Shown here: positions 48,901 to 63,400 of the stretch, piece by piece
How positions within the stretch are numbered: position 1 is the first letter of the stretch
Layout of the letters: every line of letters begins with the position of its first letter
NCBI RefSeq assembly: GCF_958295425.1
Contig: NC_081142.1
Span: forward strand, 29,855,649-29,919,648
DNA: 64,000 nucleotides
Direction of reading: 5' to 3'
Source: Solea solea
Lineage: Eukaryota > Chordata > Actinopteri > Pleuronectiformes > Soleidae
The notes under the pieces: generated by a model
The model's database searches: none
The model's input: the letters and a program-made list of their open reading frames with translations, nothing else
What the model was told of the DNA's origin: nothing
Translations under genes and position numbers: made by a program

Positions 48901-51900
48901 GTTTTTCTATTTGTGTCTGTTTTTGTGCACATTCAGCAAGTATATGGCTGTTTTCAGATTTTTTTCAATTTTCTACTGTCCCATAACATAAACCTCACAA
49001 ATAAAGTTAAAATCTTATAAGATATAGTTATATGCCTTCAGTGTTTGATTTTGCAATGATTTCACTGTTTGGATGTGTTTTTCTATTTGTGTCTTTTGTT
49101 GTGCACATTCAGCAAGTATACGGCTGTTTTCTGATTTTTTTCAATTTTCTATTGTCCCGTAACATACACCTCACAAATAAAGTTAACATCTTATAAGATA
49201 CACTTCTGTACTCTCAGTGTTTGATTTTGCAATGATTTCACTGTTTGGATGTGTTTTTCTATTTGTGTCTGTTTTTGTGCGCATTCAGCAAGTATACGGC
49301 TGTTTTCTGATTTTTTTCAATTTTCTACTGTCCCATAACATAAACCTCACAAATAAAGTTAACATCTTATCAGATATACTTCTGTACCCTCAGTGTTTGA
49401 TTTTGCAATGATTTCACTGTTTGGATGTGTTTTTCTATGTGTGTCTGTTTTTGTGCACATTCAGCAAGTGTACGGCTGTTTTCTGATTTTTTTTAAATTT
49501 CTACTGTCCCATAACATAAACCTCACAAATAAAGTTAAAATCTTATAAGATATAGTTATATGCCGCCAGTGTTTGATTTTGCAATGATTTCACTGTTTGG
49601 ATGTGTTTTTCTATTTGTGTCTGTTTTTGTGCACATTCAGCAAGTATACGGCTGTTTTCTGATTTTTTTCAATTTTCTACTGTCCCATAACATAAACCTC
49701 ACAAATAAAGTTAAAATCTTATAAGATATAGTTATATGCCGTCAGTGTTTGATTTTGCAATGATTTCACTGTTTGGATGTCTTTTTCTATTTGTGTCTTT
49801 TGTTGTGCACATTCAGCAAATATACGGCTGTTTTCTGATTTTTTTCAATTTTCTACTGTCCCATAACATAAACCTCACAAATAAAGTTAACATCTTATAA
49901 GATATAGTTATATACCTTCAGTGTTTGATTTTGCAATGATTTCACTGTTCGGATGTGTTTTTCTATGTGTGTCTGTTTTTGTGCACATTCAGCAAGTATA
50001 CGGCTGTTTTCTGATTTTTTTTAATTTTCTACTGTCCCATAACATAAACCTCACAAATAAAGTTAAAAACTTATAAGATATAGTTATATACCTTCAGTGT
50101 TTGATTTTGCAATGATTTCACTGTTTGGATGTGTTTTTCTATTTGTGTCTGTTTTTGTGCGCATTCAGCAAGTATACGGCTGTTTTCTGATTTTTTTCAA
50201 TTTTCTACTGTCCCATAACATAAACCTCACAAATAAAGTTAACATCTTACAAGATATACTTCTGTAACCTCAGTGTTTGATTTTGCATGATTTCACTGTT
50301 TGGATGTGTTTTTCTATTTGTGTCTGTTTTTGTGCGCATTCAGCAAGTATACGGCTGTTTTCTGATTTTTTTCAATTTTCTACTGTCCCATAACATAAAC
50401 CTCACAAATAAAGTTAACATCTTATAAGATATAGTTATATACCTTCAGTGTTTGATTTTGCAATGATTTCACTGTTTGGATGTGTTTTTCTATTTGTGTC
50501 TGTTTTGTGCACATTCAGCAAGTATACGGCTGTTTTCTGATTTTTTTCAATTTTCTACTGTCCCATAACATAAACCTCACAAATAAAGTTAAAATCTTAT
50601 AAGATATAGTTATATGCCGCCAGTGTTTGATTTTGCAATGATTTCACTGTTTGGATGTGTTTTTCTATTTGTGTCTGTTTTTGTGCACATTCAGCAAGTA
50701 TACGGCTGTTTTCTGATTTTTTTCAATTTTCTACTGTCCCATAACATAAACCTCACAAATAAAGTTAACATCTTATAAGATATAGTTATATACCTTCAGT
50801 GTTTGATTTTGCAATGATTTCACTGTTCGGATGTGTTTTTCTATGTGTGTCTGTTTTTGTGCACATTCAGCAAGTATACGGCTGTTTTCTGATTTTTTTT
50901 AATTTTCTACTGTCCCATAACATAAACCTCACAAATAAAGTTAAAAACTTATAAGATATAGTTATATACCTTCAGTGTTTGATTTTGCAATGATTTCACT
51001 GTTTGGATGTGTTTTTCTATTTGTGTCTGTTTTTGTGCGCATTCAGCAAGTATACGGCTGTTTTCTGATTTTTTTCAATTTTCTACTGTCCCATAACATA
51101 AACCTCACAAATAAAGTTAACATCTTACAAGATATACTTCTGTAACCTCAGTGTTTGATTTTGCATGATTTCACTGTTTGGATGTGTTTTTCTATTTGTG
51201 TCTGTTTTTGTGCGCATTCAGCAAGTATACGGCTGTTTTCTGATTTTTTTCAATTTTCTACTGTCCCATAACATAAACCTCACAAATAAAGTTAACATCT
51301 TATAAGATATAGTTATATACCTTCAGTGTTTGATTTTGCAATGATTTCACTGTTTGGATGTGTTTTTCTATTTGTGTCTGTTTTTGTGCACATTCAGCAA
51401 GTATACGGCTGTTTTCTGATTTTTTTCAATTTTCTACTGTCCCATAACATAAACCTCACAAATAAAGTTAACATCTTATAAGATATAGTTATATACCTTC
51501 AGTGTTTGATTTTGCAATGATTTCACTGTTTGGATGTGTTTTTCTATGTGTGTCTGTTCTTGTGCACATTCAGCAAGTATACGGCTGTTTTCTGATTTTT
51601 TTTAATTTTCTACTGTACCATAACATAAACCTCACAAATAAAGTTAAAATCTTATAAGATATAGTTATATGCCGCCAGTGTTTGATTTTGCAATGATTTC
51701 ACTGTTTGGATGTGTTTTTCTATTTGTGTCTGTTTTGTGCACATTCAGCAAGTATACGGCTGTTTTCTGATTTTTTTCAATTTTCTACTGTCCCATAACA
51801 TAAACCTCACAAATAAAGTTAACATCTTATAAGATATACTTCTGTAACCTCAGTGTTTGATTTTGCAATGATTTCACTGTTTGGATGTGTTTTTCTATTT

Positions 51901-54900
51901 GTGTCTGTTTTTGTGCGCATTCAGCAAGTATACGGCTGTTTTCTGATTTTTTTCAATTTTCTACTGTCCCATAACATAAATCTCACAAATAAAGTTAACA
52001 TCTTATCAGATATACTTCTGTACCCTCAGTGTTTGATTTTGCAATGATTTCACTGTTTGGAAGTGTTTTTCTATTTGTGTCTGTTTTTGTGCGCATTCAG
52101 CAAGTATACGGCTGTTTTCTGATTTTTTTCAATTTTCTACTGTCCCATAACATAAACCTCACAAATAAAGTTAACATCTTATAAGATATACTTCTGTACC
52201 CTCAGTGTTTGATTTTGCAATGATTTCACTGTTTGGATGTGTTTTTCTATTTGTATCTTTTGTTGTGCACATTCAGCAAGTATACGGCTGTTTTCTGATT
52301 TTTTTCAATTTTCTACTGTCCCATAACATAAACCTCACAAATAAAGTTAACATCTTATAAGATACACTTCTGTAACCTCAGTGTTTGATTTTGCAATGAT
52401 TTCACTGTTTGGATGTGTTTTTCTATTTGTGTCTGTTTTTGTGCGCATTCAGCAAGTATACGGCTGTTTTCTGATTTTTTTCAATTTTCTACTGTCCCAT
52501 AACATAAACCTCACAAATAAAGTTAACATCTTATAAGATATAGTTATATGCCTTCAGTGTTTGATTTTGCAATGATTTCACTTTTTGGATGTGTTTTTCT
52601 ATTTGTGTCTGTTTTTCTGCACATTCAGCAAGTATACGGCTGTTTTCTGATTTTTTTCAATTTTCTACTGTCCCATAACATAAACCTCACAAATAAAGTT
52701 AACATCTTATAAGATACACTTCTATAACCTCAGTGTTTGATTTTGCAATGATTTCACTGTTTGGATGTGTTTTTCTATTTGTGTCTGTTTTTGTGCGCAT
52801 TCAGCAAGTATACGGCTGTTTTCTGATTTTTTTCAATTTTCTACTGTCCCATAACATAAACCTCACAAATAAAGTTAACATCTTATAAGATATAGTTATA
52901 TGCCTTCAGTGTTTGATTTTGCAATGATTTCACTTTTTGGATGTGTTTTTCTATTTGTGTCTGTTTTTCTGCACATTCAGCAAGTATACGGCTGTTTTCT
53001 GATTTTTTTCAATTTTCTACTGTCCCATAACATAAATCTCACAAATAAAGTTAACATCTTATCAGATATACTTCTGTACCCTCAGTGTTTGATTTTGCAA
53101 TGATTTCACTGTTTGGAAGTGTTTTTCTATTTGTGTCTGTTTTTGTGCGCATTCAGCAAGTAGACAGCTGTTTTCTGATTTTTTTCAATTTTCTACTGTC
53201 CCATAACATAAACCTCACAAATAAAGTTAAAATCTTATAAGATATAGTTATATGCTGTCAGTGTTTGATTTTGCAATGATTTCACTGTTTGGATGTGTTT
53301 TTCTATTTGTTTCTGTTTTTGTGCGCATTCAGCAAGTATACGGCTGTTTTCTGATTTTTTTCAATTTTCTACTGTCCCATAACATAAACCTCACAAATAA
53401 AGTTAACATCTTATAAGATATACTTCTGTACCCTCATTGTTTGATTTTGCAATGATTTCACTGTTTGGATGTGTTTTTCTATTTGTGTCTGTTTTTGTGC
53501 ACATTCAGCAAGTATATGGCTGTTTTCAGATTTTTTTCAATTTTCTACTGTCCCATAACATAAACCTCACAAATAAAGTTAAAATCTTATAAGATATAGT
53601 TATATGCCTTCAGTGTTTGATTTTGCAATGATTTCACTGTTTGGATGTGTTTTTCTATTTGTGTCTGTTTTTGTGCACATTCAGCAAGTATACGGCTGTT
53701 TTCTGATTTTTTTCAATTTTCTACTGTCGCATAACATAAACCTCACAAATAAAGTTAACATCTTATAAGATATACTTCTGTACCCTCAGTGTTTGATGTT
53801 GCAATGATTTCACTGTTTGGATGTGTTTTTCCGTTTGTGTCTGTTTTTGTGCGCATTCAGCAAGTATACGGCTGTTTTCTGATTTTTTTCAATTTTCTAC
53901 TGTCCCATAACATAAATCTCACAAATAAAGTTAACATCTTATCAGATATACTTCTGTACCCTCAGTGTTTGATTTTGCAATGATTTCACTGTTTGGAAGT
54001 GTTTTTCTATTTGTGTCTTTTGTTGTGCACATTCAGCAAGTATACGGCTGTTTTCTGATTTTTTTCAATTTTCTACTGTCCCATAACATAAACCTCACAA
54101 ATAAAGTTAAAATCTTATAAGATATAGTTATATGCTGTCAGTGTTTGATTTTGCAATGATTTCACTGTTTGGATGTGTTTTTCTATTTGTGTCTGTTTTT
54201 GTGCGCATTCAGCAAGTATACGGCTGTTTTCTGATTTTTTTCAATTTTCTACTGTCCCATAACATAAACCTCACAAATAAAGTTAACATCTTATAAGATA
54301 TACTTCTGTACCCTCAGTGTTTGATTTTGCAATGATTTCACTGTTTGGATGTGTTTTTCTATTTGTGTCTGTTTTTGTGCACATTCAGCAAGTATATGGC
54401 TGTTTTCAGATTTTTTTCAATTTTCTACTGTCCCATAACATAAACCTCACAAATAAAGTTAAAATCTTATAAGATATAGTTATATGCCTTCAGTGTTTGA
54501 TTTTGCAATGATTTCACTGTTTGGATGTGTTTTTCTATTTGTGTCTTTTGTTGTGCACATTCAGCAAGTATACGGCTGTTTTCTGATTTTTTTCAATTTT
54601 CTATTGTCCCGTAACATAAACCTCACAAATAAAGTTAACATCTTATAAGATACACTTCTGTAACCTCAGTGTTTGATTTTGCAATGATTTCACTGTTTGG
54701 ATGTGTTTTTCTATTTGTGTCTGTTTTTGTGCGCATTCAGCAAGTATACGGCTGTTTTCTGATTTTTTTCAATTTTCTACTGTCCCATAACATAAACCTC
54801 ACAAATAAAGTTAACATCTTATCAGATATACTTCTGTACCCTCAGTGTTTGATTTTGCAATGATTTCACTGTTCGGATGTGTTTTTCTATGTGTGTCTGT

Positions 54901-57900
54901 TTTTGTGCACATTCAGCAAGTATACGGCTGTTTTCTGATTTTTTTTAATTTTCTACTGTCCCATAACATAAACCTCACAAATAAAGTTAAAAACTTATAA
55001 GATATAGTTATATACCTTCAGTGTTTGATTTTGCAATGATTTCACTGTTTGGATGTGTTTTTCTATTTGTGTCTGTTTTTGTGCACATTCAGCAAGTATA
55101 CGGCTGTTTTCTGATTTTTTTCAATTTTCTACTGTCCCATAACATAAACCTCACAAATAAAGTTAACATCTTACAAGATATACTTCTGTAACCTCAGTGT
55201 TTGATTTTGCATGATTTCACTGTTTGGATGTGTTTTTCTATTTGTGTCTGTTTTTGTGCGCATTCAGCAAGTATACGGCTGTTTTCTGATTTTTTTCAAT
55301 TTTCTACTGTCCCATAACATAAACCTCACAAATAAAGTTAACATCTTATAAGATATAGTTATATACCTTCAGTGTTTGATTTTGCAATGATTTCACTGTT
55401 TGGATGTGTTTTTCTATTTGTGTCTGTTTTGTGCACATTCAGCAAGTATACGGCTGTTTTCTGATTTTTTTTCAATTTTCTACTGTCCCATAACATAAAC
55501 CTCACAAATAAAGTTAAAATCTTATAAGATATAGTTATATGCCGCCAGTGTTTGATTTTGCAATGATTTCACTGTTTGGATGTGTTTTTCTATTTGTGTC
55601 TGTTTTTGTGCACATTCAGCAAGTATACGGCTGTTTTCTGATTTTTTTCAATTTTCTACTGTCCCATAACATAAATCTCACAAATAAAGTTAACATCTTA
55701 TAAGATATAGTTATATGCCGCCAGTGTTTGATTTTGCAATGATTTCACTGTTTGGATGTGTTTTTCTATTTGTGTCTTTTGTTGTGCACATTCAGCAAGT
55801 ATACGGCTGTTTTCTGATTTTTTTCAATTTTCTACTGTCCCATAACATAAACCTCACAAATAAAGTTAACATCTTATAAGATATAGTTATATACCTTCAG
55901 TGTTTGATTTTGCAATGATTTCACTGTTTGGATGTGTTTTTCTATTTGTGTCTGTTTTTGTGCACATTCAGCAAGTATACGGCTGTTTTCTGATTTTTTT
56001 CAATTTTCTACTGTCCCATAACATAAACCTCACAAATAAAGTTAACATCTTACAAGATATACTTCTGTAACCTCAGTGTTTGATTTTGCATGATTTCACT
56101 GTTTGGATGTGTTTTTCTATTTGTGTCTGTTTTTGTGCGCATTCAGCAAGTATACGGCTGTTTTCTGATTTTTTTCAATTTTCTACTGTCCCATAACATA
56201 AACCTCACAAATAAAGTTAACATCTTATAAGATATAGTTATATACCTTCAATGTTTGATTTTGCAATGATTTCACTGTTTGGATGTGTTTTTCTATTTGT
56301 GTCTGTTTTGTGCACATTCAGCAAGTATACGGCTGTTTTCTGATTTTTTTCAATTTTCTACTGTCCCATAACATAAACCTCACAAATAAAGTTAAAATCT
56401 TATAAGATATAGTTATATGCCGCCAGTGTTTGATTTTGCAATGATTTCACTGTTTGGATGTGTTTTTCTATTTGTGTCTGTTTTTGTGCACATTCAGCAA
56501 GTATACGGCTGTTTTCTGATTTTTTTCAATTTTCTACTGTCCCATAACATAAATCTCACAAATAAAGTTAACATCTTATAAGATATAGTTATATGCCGCC
56601 AGTGTTTGATTTTGCAATGATTTCACTGTTTGGATGTGTTTTTCTATTTGTGTCTTTTGTTGTGCACATTCAGCAAGTATACGGCTGTTTTCTGATTTTT
56701 TTCAATTTTCTACTGTCCCATAACATAAACCTCACAAATAAAGTTAACATCTTATAAGATATAGTTATATACCTTCAGTGTTTGATTTTGCAATGATTTC
56801 ACTGTTTGGATGTGTTTTTCTATTTGTGTCTGTTTTTGTGCACATTCAGCAAGTATACGGCTGTTTTCTGATTTTTTTCAATTTTCTACTGTCCCATAAC
56901 ATAAACCTCATAAATAAAGTTAAAATCTTATAAGATATAGTTATTTATCCTCAGTGTTTGATTTTGCAATGATTTCACTGTTTGGATGTGTTTTTCTATT
57001 TGTGTCTTTTTTTGTGCACATTCAGCAAGTATACGGCTGTTTTCTGATTTTTTTCAATTTTCTACTGTCCCATAACATAAACCTCACAAATAAAGTTAAC
57101 ATCTTATAAGATATACTTCTGTAACCCTCAGTGTTTGATTTTGCAATGATTTCACTGTTTGGATGTGTTTTTCTATTTGTGTCTGTTTTGTGCACATTCA
57201 GCAAGTATACGGCTGTTTTCTGATTTTTTTCAATTTTCTACTGTCCCATAACATAAACCTCACAAAAATATTGTTAACATCTTATAAGATATACTTCTGT
57301 AACCTCAGTTTTTGATTTTGCAATGATTTCACTGTTTGGACGTGTTTTTCTATGTGTGTCTGTTTTTGTGCACATTCAGCAAGTATACGGCTGTTTTCTG
57401 ATTTTTTTCAATTTTCTACTGTCCCATTACATATAACCTCACAAATAAAGTTAACATCTTATAAGATATACTTCTGGAACCTCAGTGTTTGATTTTGCAA
57501 TGATTTCACTGTTTGGATGTCTTTTTCTATTTGTGTCTTTTGTTGTGCACATTCAGCAAGTATACGGCTGTTTTCTGATTTTTTTCAATTTTCTACTGTC
57601 CCATAACATAAACCTCACAAATAAAGTTAACATCTTATAAGATATAGTTATATACCTTCAGTGTTTGATTTTGCAATGATTTCACTGTTCGGATGTGTTT
57701 TTCTATGTGTGTCTGTTTTTGTGCACATTCAGCAAGTATACGGCTGTTTTCTGATTTTTTTTAATTTTCTACTGTCCCATAACATAAACCTCACAAATAA
57801 AGTTAAAAACTTATAAGATATAGTTATATACCTTCAGTGTTTGATTTTGCAATGATTTCACTGTTTGGATGTGTTTTTCTATTTGTGTCTGTTTTTGTGC

Positions 57901-60480
57901 GCATTCAGCAAGTATACGGCTGTTTTCTGATTTTTTTCAATTTTCTACTGTCCCATAACATAAACCTCACAAATAAAGTTAACATCTTACAAGATATACT
58001 TCTGTAACCTCAGTGTTTGATTTTGCATGATTTCACTGTTTGGATGTGTTTTTCTATTTGTGTCTGTTTTTGTGCGCATTCAGCAAGTATACGGCTGTTT
58101 TCTGATTTTTTTCAATTTTCTACTGTCCCATAACATAAACCTCACAAATAAAGTTAAAATCTTATAAGATATAGTTATATGCCGCCAGTGTTTGATTTTG
58201 CAATGATTTCACTGTTTGGATGTGTTTTTCTATTTGTGTCTGTTTTTGTGCACATTCAGCAAGTATACGGCTGTTTTCTGATTTTTTTCAATTTTCTACT
58301 GTCCCATAACATAAATCTCACAAATAAAGTTAACATCTTATAAGATATAGTTAAATGCCGCCAGTGTTTGATTTTGCAATGATTTCACTGTTTGGATGTG
58401 TTTTTCTATTTGTGTCTTTTGTTGTGCACATTCAGCAAGTATACGGCTGTTTTCTGATTTTTTTCAATTTTCTACTGTCCCATAACATAAACCTCACAAA
58501 TAAAGTTAACATCTTATAAGATATAGTTATATACCTTCAGTGTTTGATTTTGCAATGATTTCACTGTTTGGATGTGTTTTTCTATTTGTGTCTGTTTTTG
58601 TGCACATTCAGCAAGTATACGGCTGTTTTCTGATTTTTTTCAATTTTCTACTGTCCCATAACATAAACCTCACAAATAAAGTTAACATCTTACAAGATAT
58701 ACTTCTGTAACCTGAGTGTTTGATTTTGCATGATTTCACTGTTTGGATGTGTTTTTCTATTTGTGTCTGTTTTTGTGCGCATTCAGCAAGTATACGGCTG
58801 TTTTCTGATTTTTTTCAATTTTCTACTGTCCCATAACATAAACCTCACAAATAAAGTTAACATCTTATAAGATATAGTTATATACCTTCAGTGTTTGATT
58901 TTGCAATGATTTCACTGTTTGGATGTGTTTTTCTATTTGTGTCTGTTTTTGTGCACATTCAGCAAGTATACGGCTGTTTTCTGATTTTTTTCAATTTTCT
59001 ATTGTCCCGTAACATAAACCTCATAAATAAAGTTAACATCTTATAAGATATACTTCTGTAACCACAGTGTTTGATTTTGCAATGATTTCACTGTTTGGAT
59101 GTGTTTTTCTATTTGTGTCTTTTGTTGTGCACATTCAGCAAGTATACGGCTGTTTTCTGATTTTTTTCAATTTTCTACTGTCCCATAACATAAACCTCAC
59201 AAATAAAGTTAACATCTTATAAGATATACTTCTGTAACCTCAGTGTCTGATTTTGCAATGATTTCACTGTTTGGATGTGTTTTTCTATTTGTGTCTGTTT
59301 TGTGCACATTCAGCAAGTATACGGCTGTTTTCTGATTTTTTTCAATTTTCTACTGTCCCATAACATAAACCTCACAAATAAAGTTAACATCTTATAAGAT
59401 ATACTTCTGTACCCTCAGTGTTTGATTTTGCAAGGATTTCACTGTTTGGAAGTGTTTTTCTATTTGTGTCTTTTGTTGTGCACATTCAGCAAGTATACGG
59501 CTGTTTTCTGATTTTTTTCAATTTTCTATTGTCCCGTAGCATAAACCTCATAAATAAAGTTAACATCTTATAAGATATACTTCTGTAACCTCAGTGTTTG
59601 ATTTTGCAATGATTTCACTGTTTGGATGTGTTTTTCTATTTGTGTCTGTTTTTGTGCGCATTCAGCAAGTATACGGCTGTTTTCTGATTTTTTTAAATTT
59701 TCTACTGTCCCATAACATAAACCTCACAAATAAAGTTAAAATCTTATAAGATATAGTTATATGCCGCCAGTGTTTGATTTTGCAATGATTTCACTGTTTG
59801 GATGTGTTTTTCTATTTGTGTCTGTTTTTGTGCACATTCAGCAAGTATACGGCTGTTTTCTGATTTTTTTCAATTTTCTACTATCCCATAACATAAATCT
59901 CACAAATAAAGTTAACATCTTATAAGATATAGTTATATGCCGCCAGTGTTTGATTTTGCAATGATTTCACTGTTTGGATGTGTTTTTCTATTTGTGTCTT
60001 TTGTTGTGCACATTCAGCAAGTATACGGCTGTTTTCTGATTTTTTTCAATTTTCTACTGTCCCATAACATAAACCTCACAAATAAAGTTAACATCTTATA
60101 AGATATAGTTATATACCTTCAGTGTTTGATTTTGCAATGATTTCACTGTTTGGATGTGTTTTTCTATTTGTGTCTGTTTTTGTGCACATTCAGCAAGTAT
60201 ACGGCTGTTTTCTGATTTTTTTCAATTTTCTACTGTCCCATAACATAAACCTCACAAATAAAGTTAACATCTTACAAGATATACTTCTGTAACCTCAGTG
60301 TTTGATTTTGCATGATTTCACTGTTTGGATGTGTTTTTCTATTTGTGTCTGTTTTTGTGCGCATTCAGCAAGTATACGGCTGTTTTCTGATTTTTTTCAA
60401 TTTTCTACTGTCCCATAACATAAACCTCACAAATAAAGTTAACATCTTATAAGATATAGTTATATACCTTCAGTGTTTGA
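45985..60480 (+). repeat. Region of shuffled short blocks carrying the 175-bp TGCATG marker monomer
   Basis: A marker monomer with TTACAAG (palindrome broken) and TTTGCATGATTT (one A lost) occurs at 46061, 47647, 50284, 51162, 55208, 56087, 58024, 58727 and 60309. Spacings are about 9, 15, 5, 23, 5, 11, 4 and 9 monomers, so its surrounding cassette has been copied to several places and not simply in tandem. Confidence 0.8.
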
Positions 60481-63400
60481 TTTTGCAATGATTTCACTGT
60501 TTGGATGTGTTTTTCTATTTGTGTCTGTTTTTGTGCACATTCAGCAAGTATACGGCTGTTTTCTGATTTTTTTCAATTTTCTATTGTCCCGTAACATAAA
60601 CCTCATAAATAAAGTTAACATCTTATAAGATATACTTCTGTAACCTCAGTGTTTGATTTTGCAATGATTTCACTGTTTGGATGTGTTTTTCTATTTGTGT
60701 CTTTTGTTGTGCACATTCAGCAAGTATACGGCTGTTTTCTGATTTTTTTCAATTTTCTACTGTCCCATAACATAAACCTCACAAATAAAGTTAAAATCTT
60801 ATAAGATATAGTTATATGCCTTCAGTGTTTGATTTCACAATGATTTCACTGTTTGGATGGTTTTTTCTATTTGTGTCTTTTGTTGTGCACATTAAGCAAG
60901 TATACGGATGTTTTCTGATTTTTTTCAATTTTCTATTGTCCCGTAACATAAACCTCATAAATAAAGTTAACATCTTATAAGATATACTTCTGTAACCTCA
61001 GTGTTTGATTTTGCAATGATTTCACTGTTTGGATGTGTTTTTCTATTTGTGTCTGTTTTTGTGCGCATTCAGCAAGTATACGGCTGTTTTCTGATTTTTT
61101 TAAATTTTCTACTGTCGCATAACATAAACCTCACAAATAAAGTTAACATCTTATAAGATATACTTCTGTACCCTCAGTGTTTGATTTTGCAATGATTTCA
61201 CTGTTTGGATGTGTTTTTCTATTTGTGTCTGTTTTGTGCACATTCTGCAAGTATACGGCTGTTTTCTGATTTTTTTCAATTTTCTATTGTCCCGTAGCAT
61301 AAACCTCATAAATAAAGTTAACATCTTATAAGATATACTTCTGTAACCTCAGTGTTTGATTTTGCAATGATTTCACTGTTTGGATGTGTTTTTCTATTTG
61401 TGTCTGTTTTTGTGCGCATTCAGCAAGTATACGGCTGTTTTCTGATTTTTTTAAATTTTCTACTGTCGCATAACATAAACCTCACAAATAAAGTTAACAT
61501 CTTATAAGATATAGTTATATGCCGTCAGTGTTTAATTTTGCAATGATTTCACTGTTTGGATGTGTTTTTCTATTTGTGTCTTTTGTTGTGCACATTCAGC
61601 AAGTATACAGCTGTTTTCTGATTTTTTTCAATTTTCTATTGTCCCGTAACATAAACCTCACAAATAAAGTTAACATCTTATAAGATACACTTCTATAACC
61701 TCAGTGTTTGATTTTGCAATGATTTCACTGTTTGGATGTGTTTTTCTATTTGTGTCTGTTTTGTGCACATTCAGCAAGTATACGGCTGTTTTCTGATTTT
61801 TTTCAATTTTCTACTGTCCCATAACATAAACCTCACAAATAAAGTTAACATCTTATAAGATATACTTCTGTAACCTCAGTGTTTGATTTTGCAATGATTT
61901 CACTGTTTGGATGTGTTTTTCTATATGTGTCTGTTTTTGTGCACATTCAGCAAGTATACGGCGGTTTTCTGATTTTTTTCAATTTTCTACTGTCCCATAA
62001 CATAAACCTCACAAATAAAGTTAACATCTTATAAGATATACTTCTGTAACCTCAGTGTTTGATTTTGCAATGATTTCACTGTTTGGATGTGTTTTTCTAT
62101 TTGTGTCTGTTTTGTGCACATTCAGGAAGTATACGGCTGTTTTCAGATTTTTTTCAATTTTCTACTGTCGCATAACATAAACCTCACAAATAAAGTTAAC
62201 ATCTTATACGATATACTTCTGTACCCTCAGTGTTTGATTTTGCAATGATTTCACTGTTTGGATGTGTTTTTCTATTTGTGTCTGTTTTTGTGCACATTCA
62301 GGAAGTATACGGCTGTTTTCAGATTTTTTTCAATTTTCTATTGTCCCATAACATAAACCTCACAAATGAAGTTAACATTTTATAAGATATAGTTATATGC
62401 CGTCAGTGTTTGATTTTGCAATGATTTCACTGTTTGGATGTGTTTTTCTATTTGTGTCTTTTGTTGTGCACATTCAGCAAGTATACGGCTGTTTTCTGAT
62501 TTTTTTCAATTTTCTATTGTCCCGTAACATAAACCTCACAAATAAAGTTAACATCTTATAAGATTCACTTCTGTAACCTCAGTGTTTGATTTTGCAATGA
62601 TTTCACTGTTTGGATGTGTTTTTCTATTTGTGTCTGTTTTTGTGCGCATTCAGCAAGTATACGGCTGTTTTCTGATTTTTTTCAATTTTCTACTGTCCCA
62701 TAACATAAATCTCACAAATAAAGTTAACATCTTATCAGATATACTTCTGTACCCTCAGTGTTTGATTTTGCAATGATTTCACTGTTTGGAAGTGTTTTTC
62801 TATTTGTGTCTGTTTTTGTGCGCATTCAGCAAGTATACGGCTGTTTTCTGATTTTTTTCAATTTTCTACTGTCCCATAACATAACCTCACAAATAAAGTT
62901 AACATCTTATAAGATATACTTCTGTACCCTCAGTGTTTGATTTTGCTATGATTTCACTGTTTGGATGTGTTTTTCTATTTGTATCTTTTGTTGTGCACAT
63001 TCAGCAAGTATACGGCTGTTTTCTGATTTTTTTCAATTTTCTATTGTCCCGTAACATAAACCTCACAAATAAAGTTAACATCTTATAAGATACACTTCTG
63101 TAACCTCAGTGTTTGATTTTGCAATGATTTCACTGTTTGGATGTGTTTTTCTATTTGTGTCTGTTTTTGTGCACATTCAGCAAATATACGGCTGTTTTCT
63201 GATTTTTTTCAATTTTCTACTGTCCCATAACATAAACCTCACAAATAAACTTAACATCTTATAAGATACACTTCTGTAACCTCAGTGTTTGATTTTGCAA
63301 TGATTTCACTGTTTGGATGTGTTTTTCTATTTGTGTCTGTTTTTGTGCGCATTCAGCAAGTATACGGCTGTTTTCTGATTTTTTTCAATTTTCTACTGTC

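Noticed and set aside
46753..63000. 60-67-residue plus-strand open frames in the 176-bp satellite (MFDFAMISLFGC type)
   Set aside because: They appear only where chance substitutions keep a frame open across a 176-bp monomer, which is not divisible by three. They are hydrophobic because the strand is T-rich.
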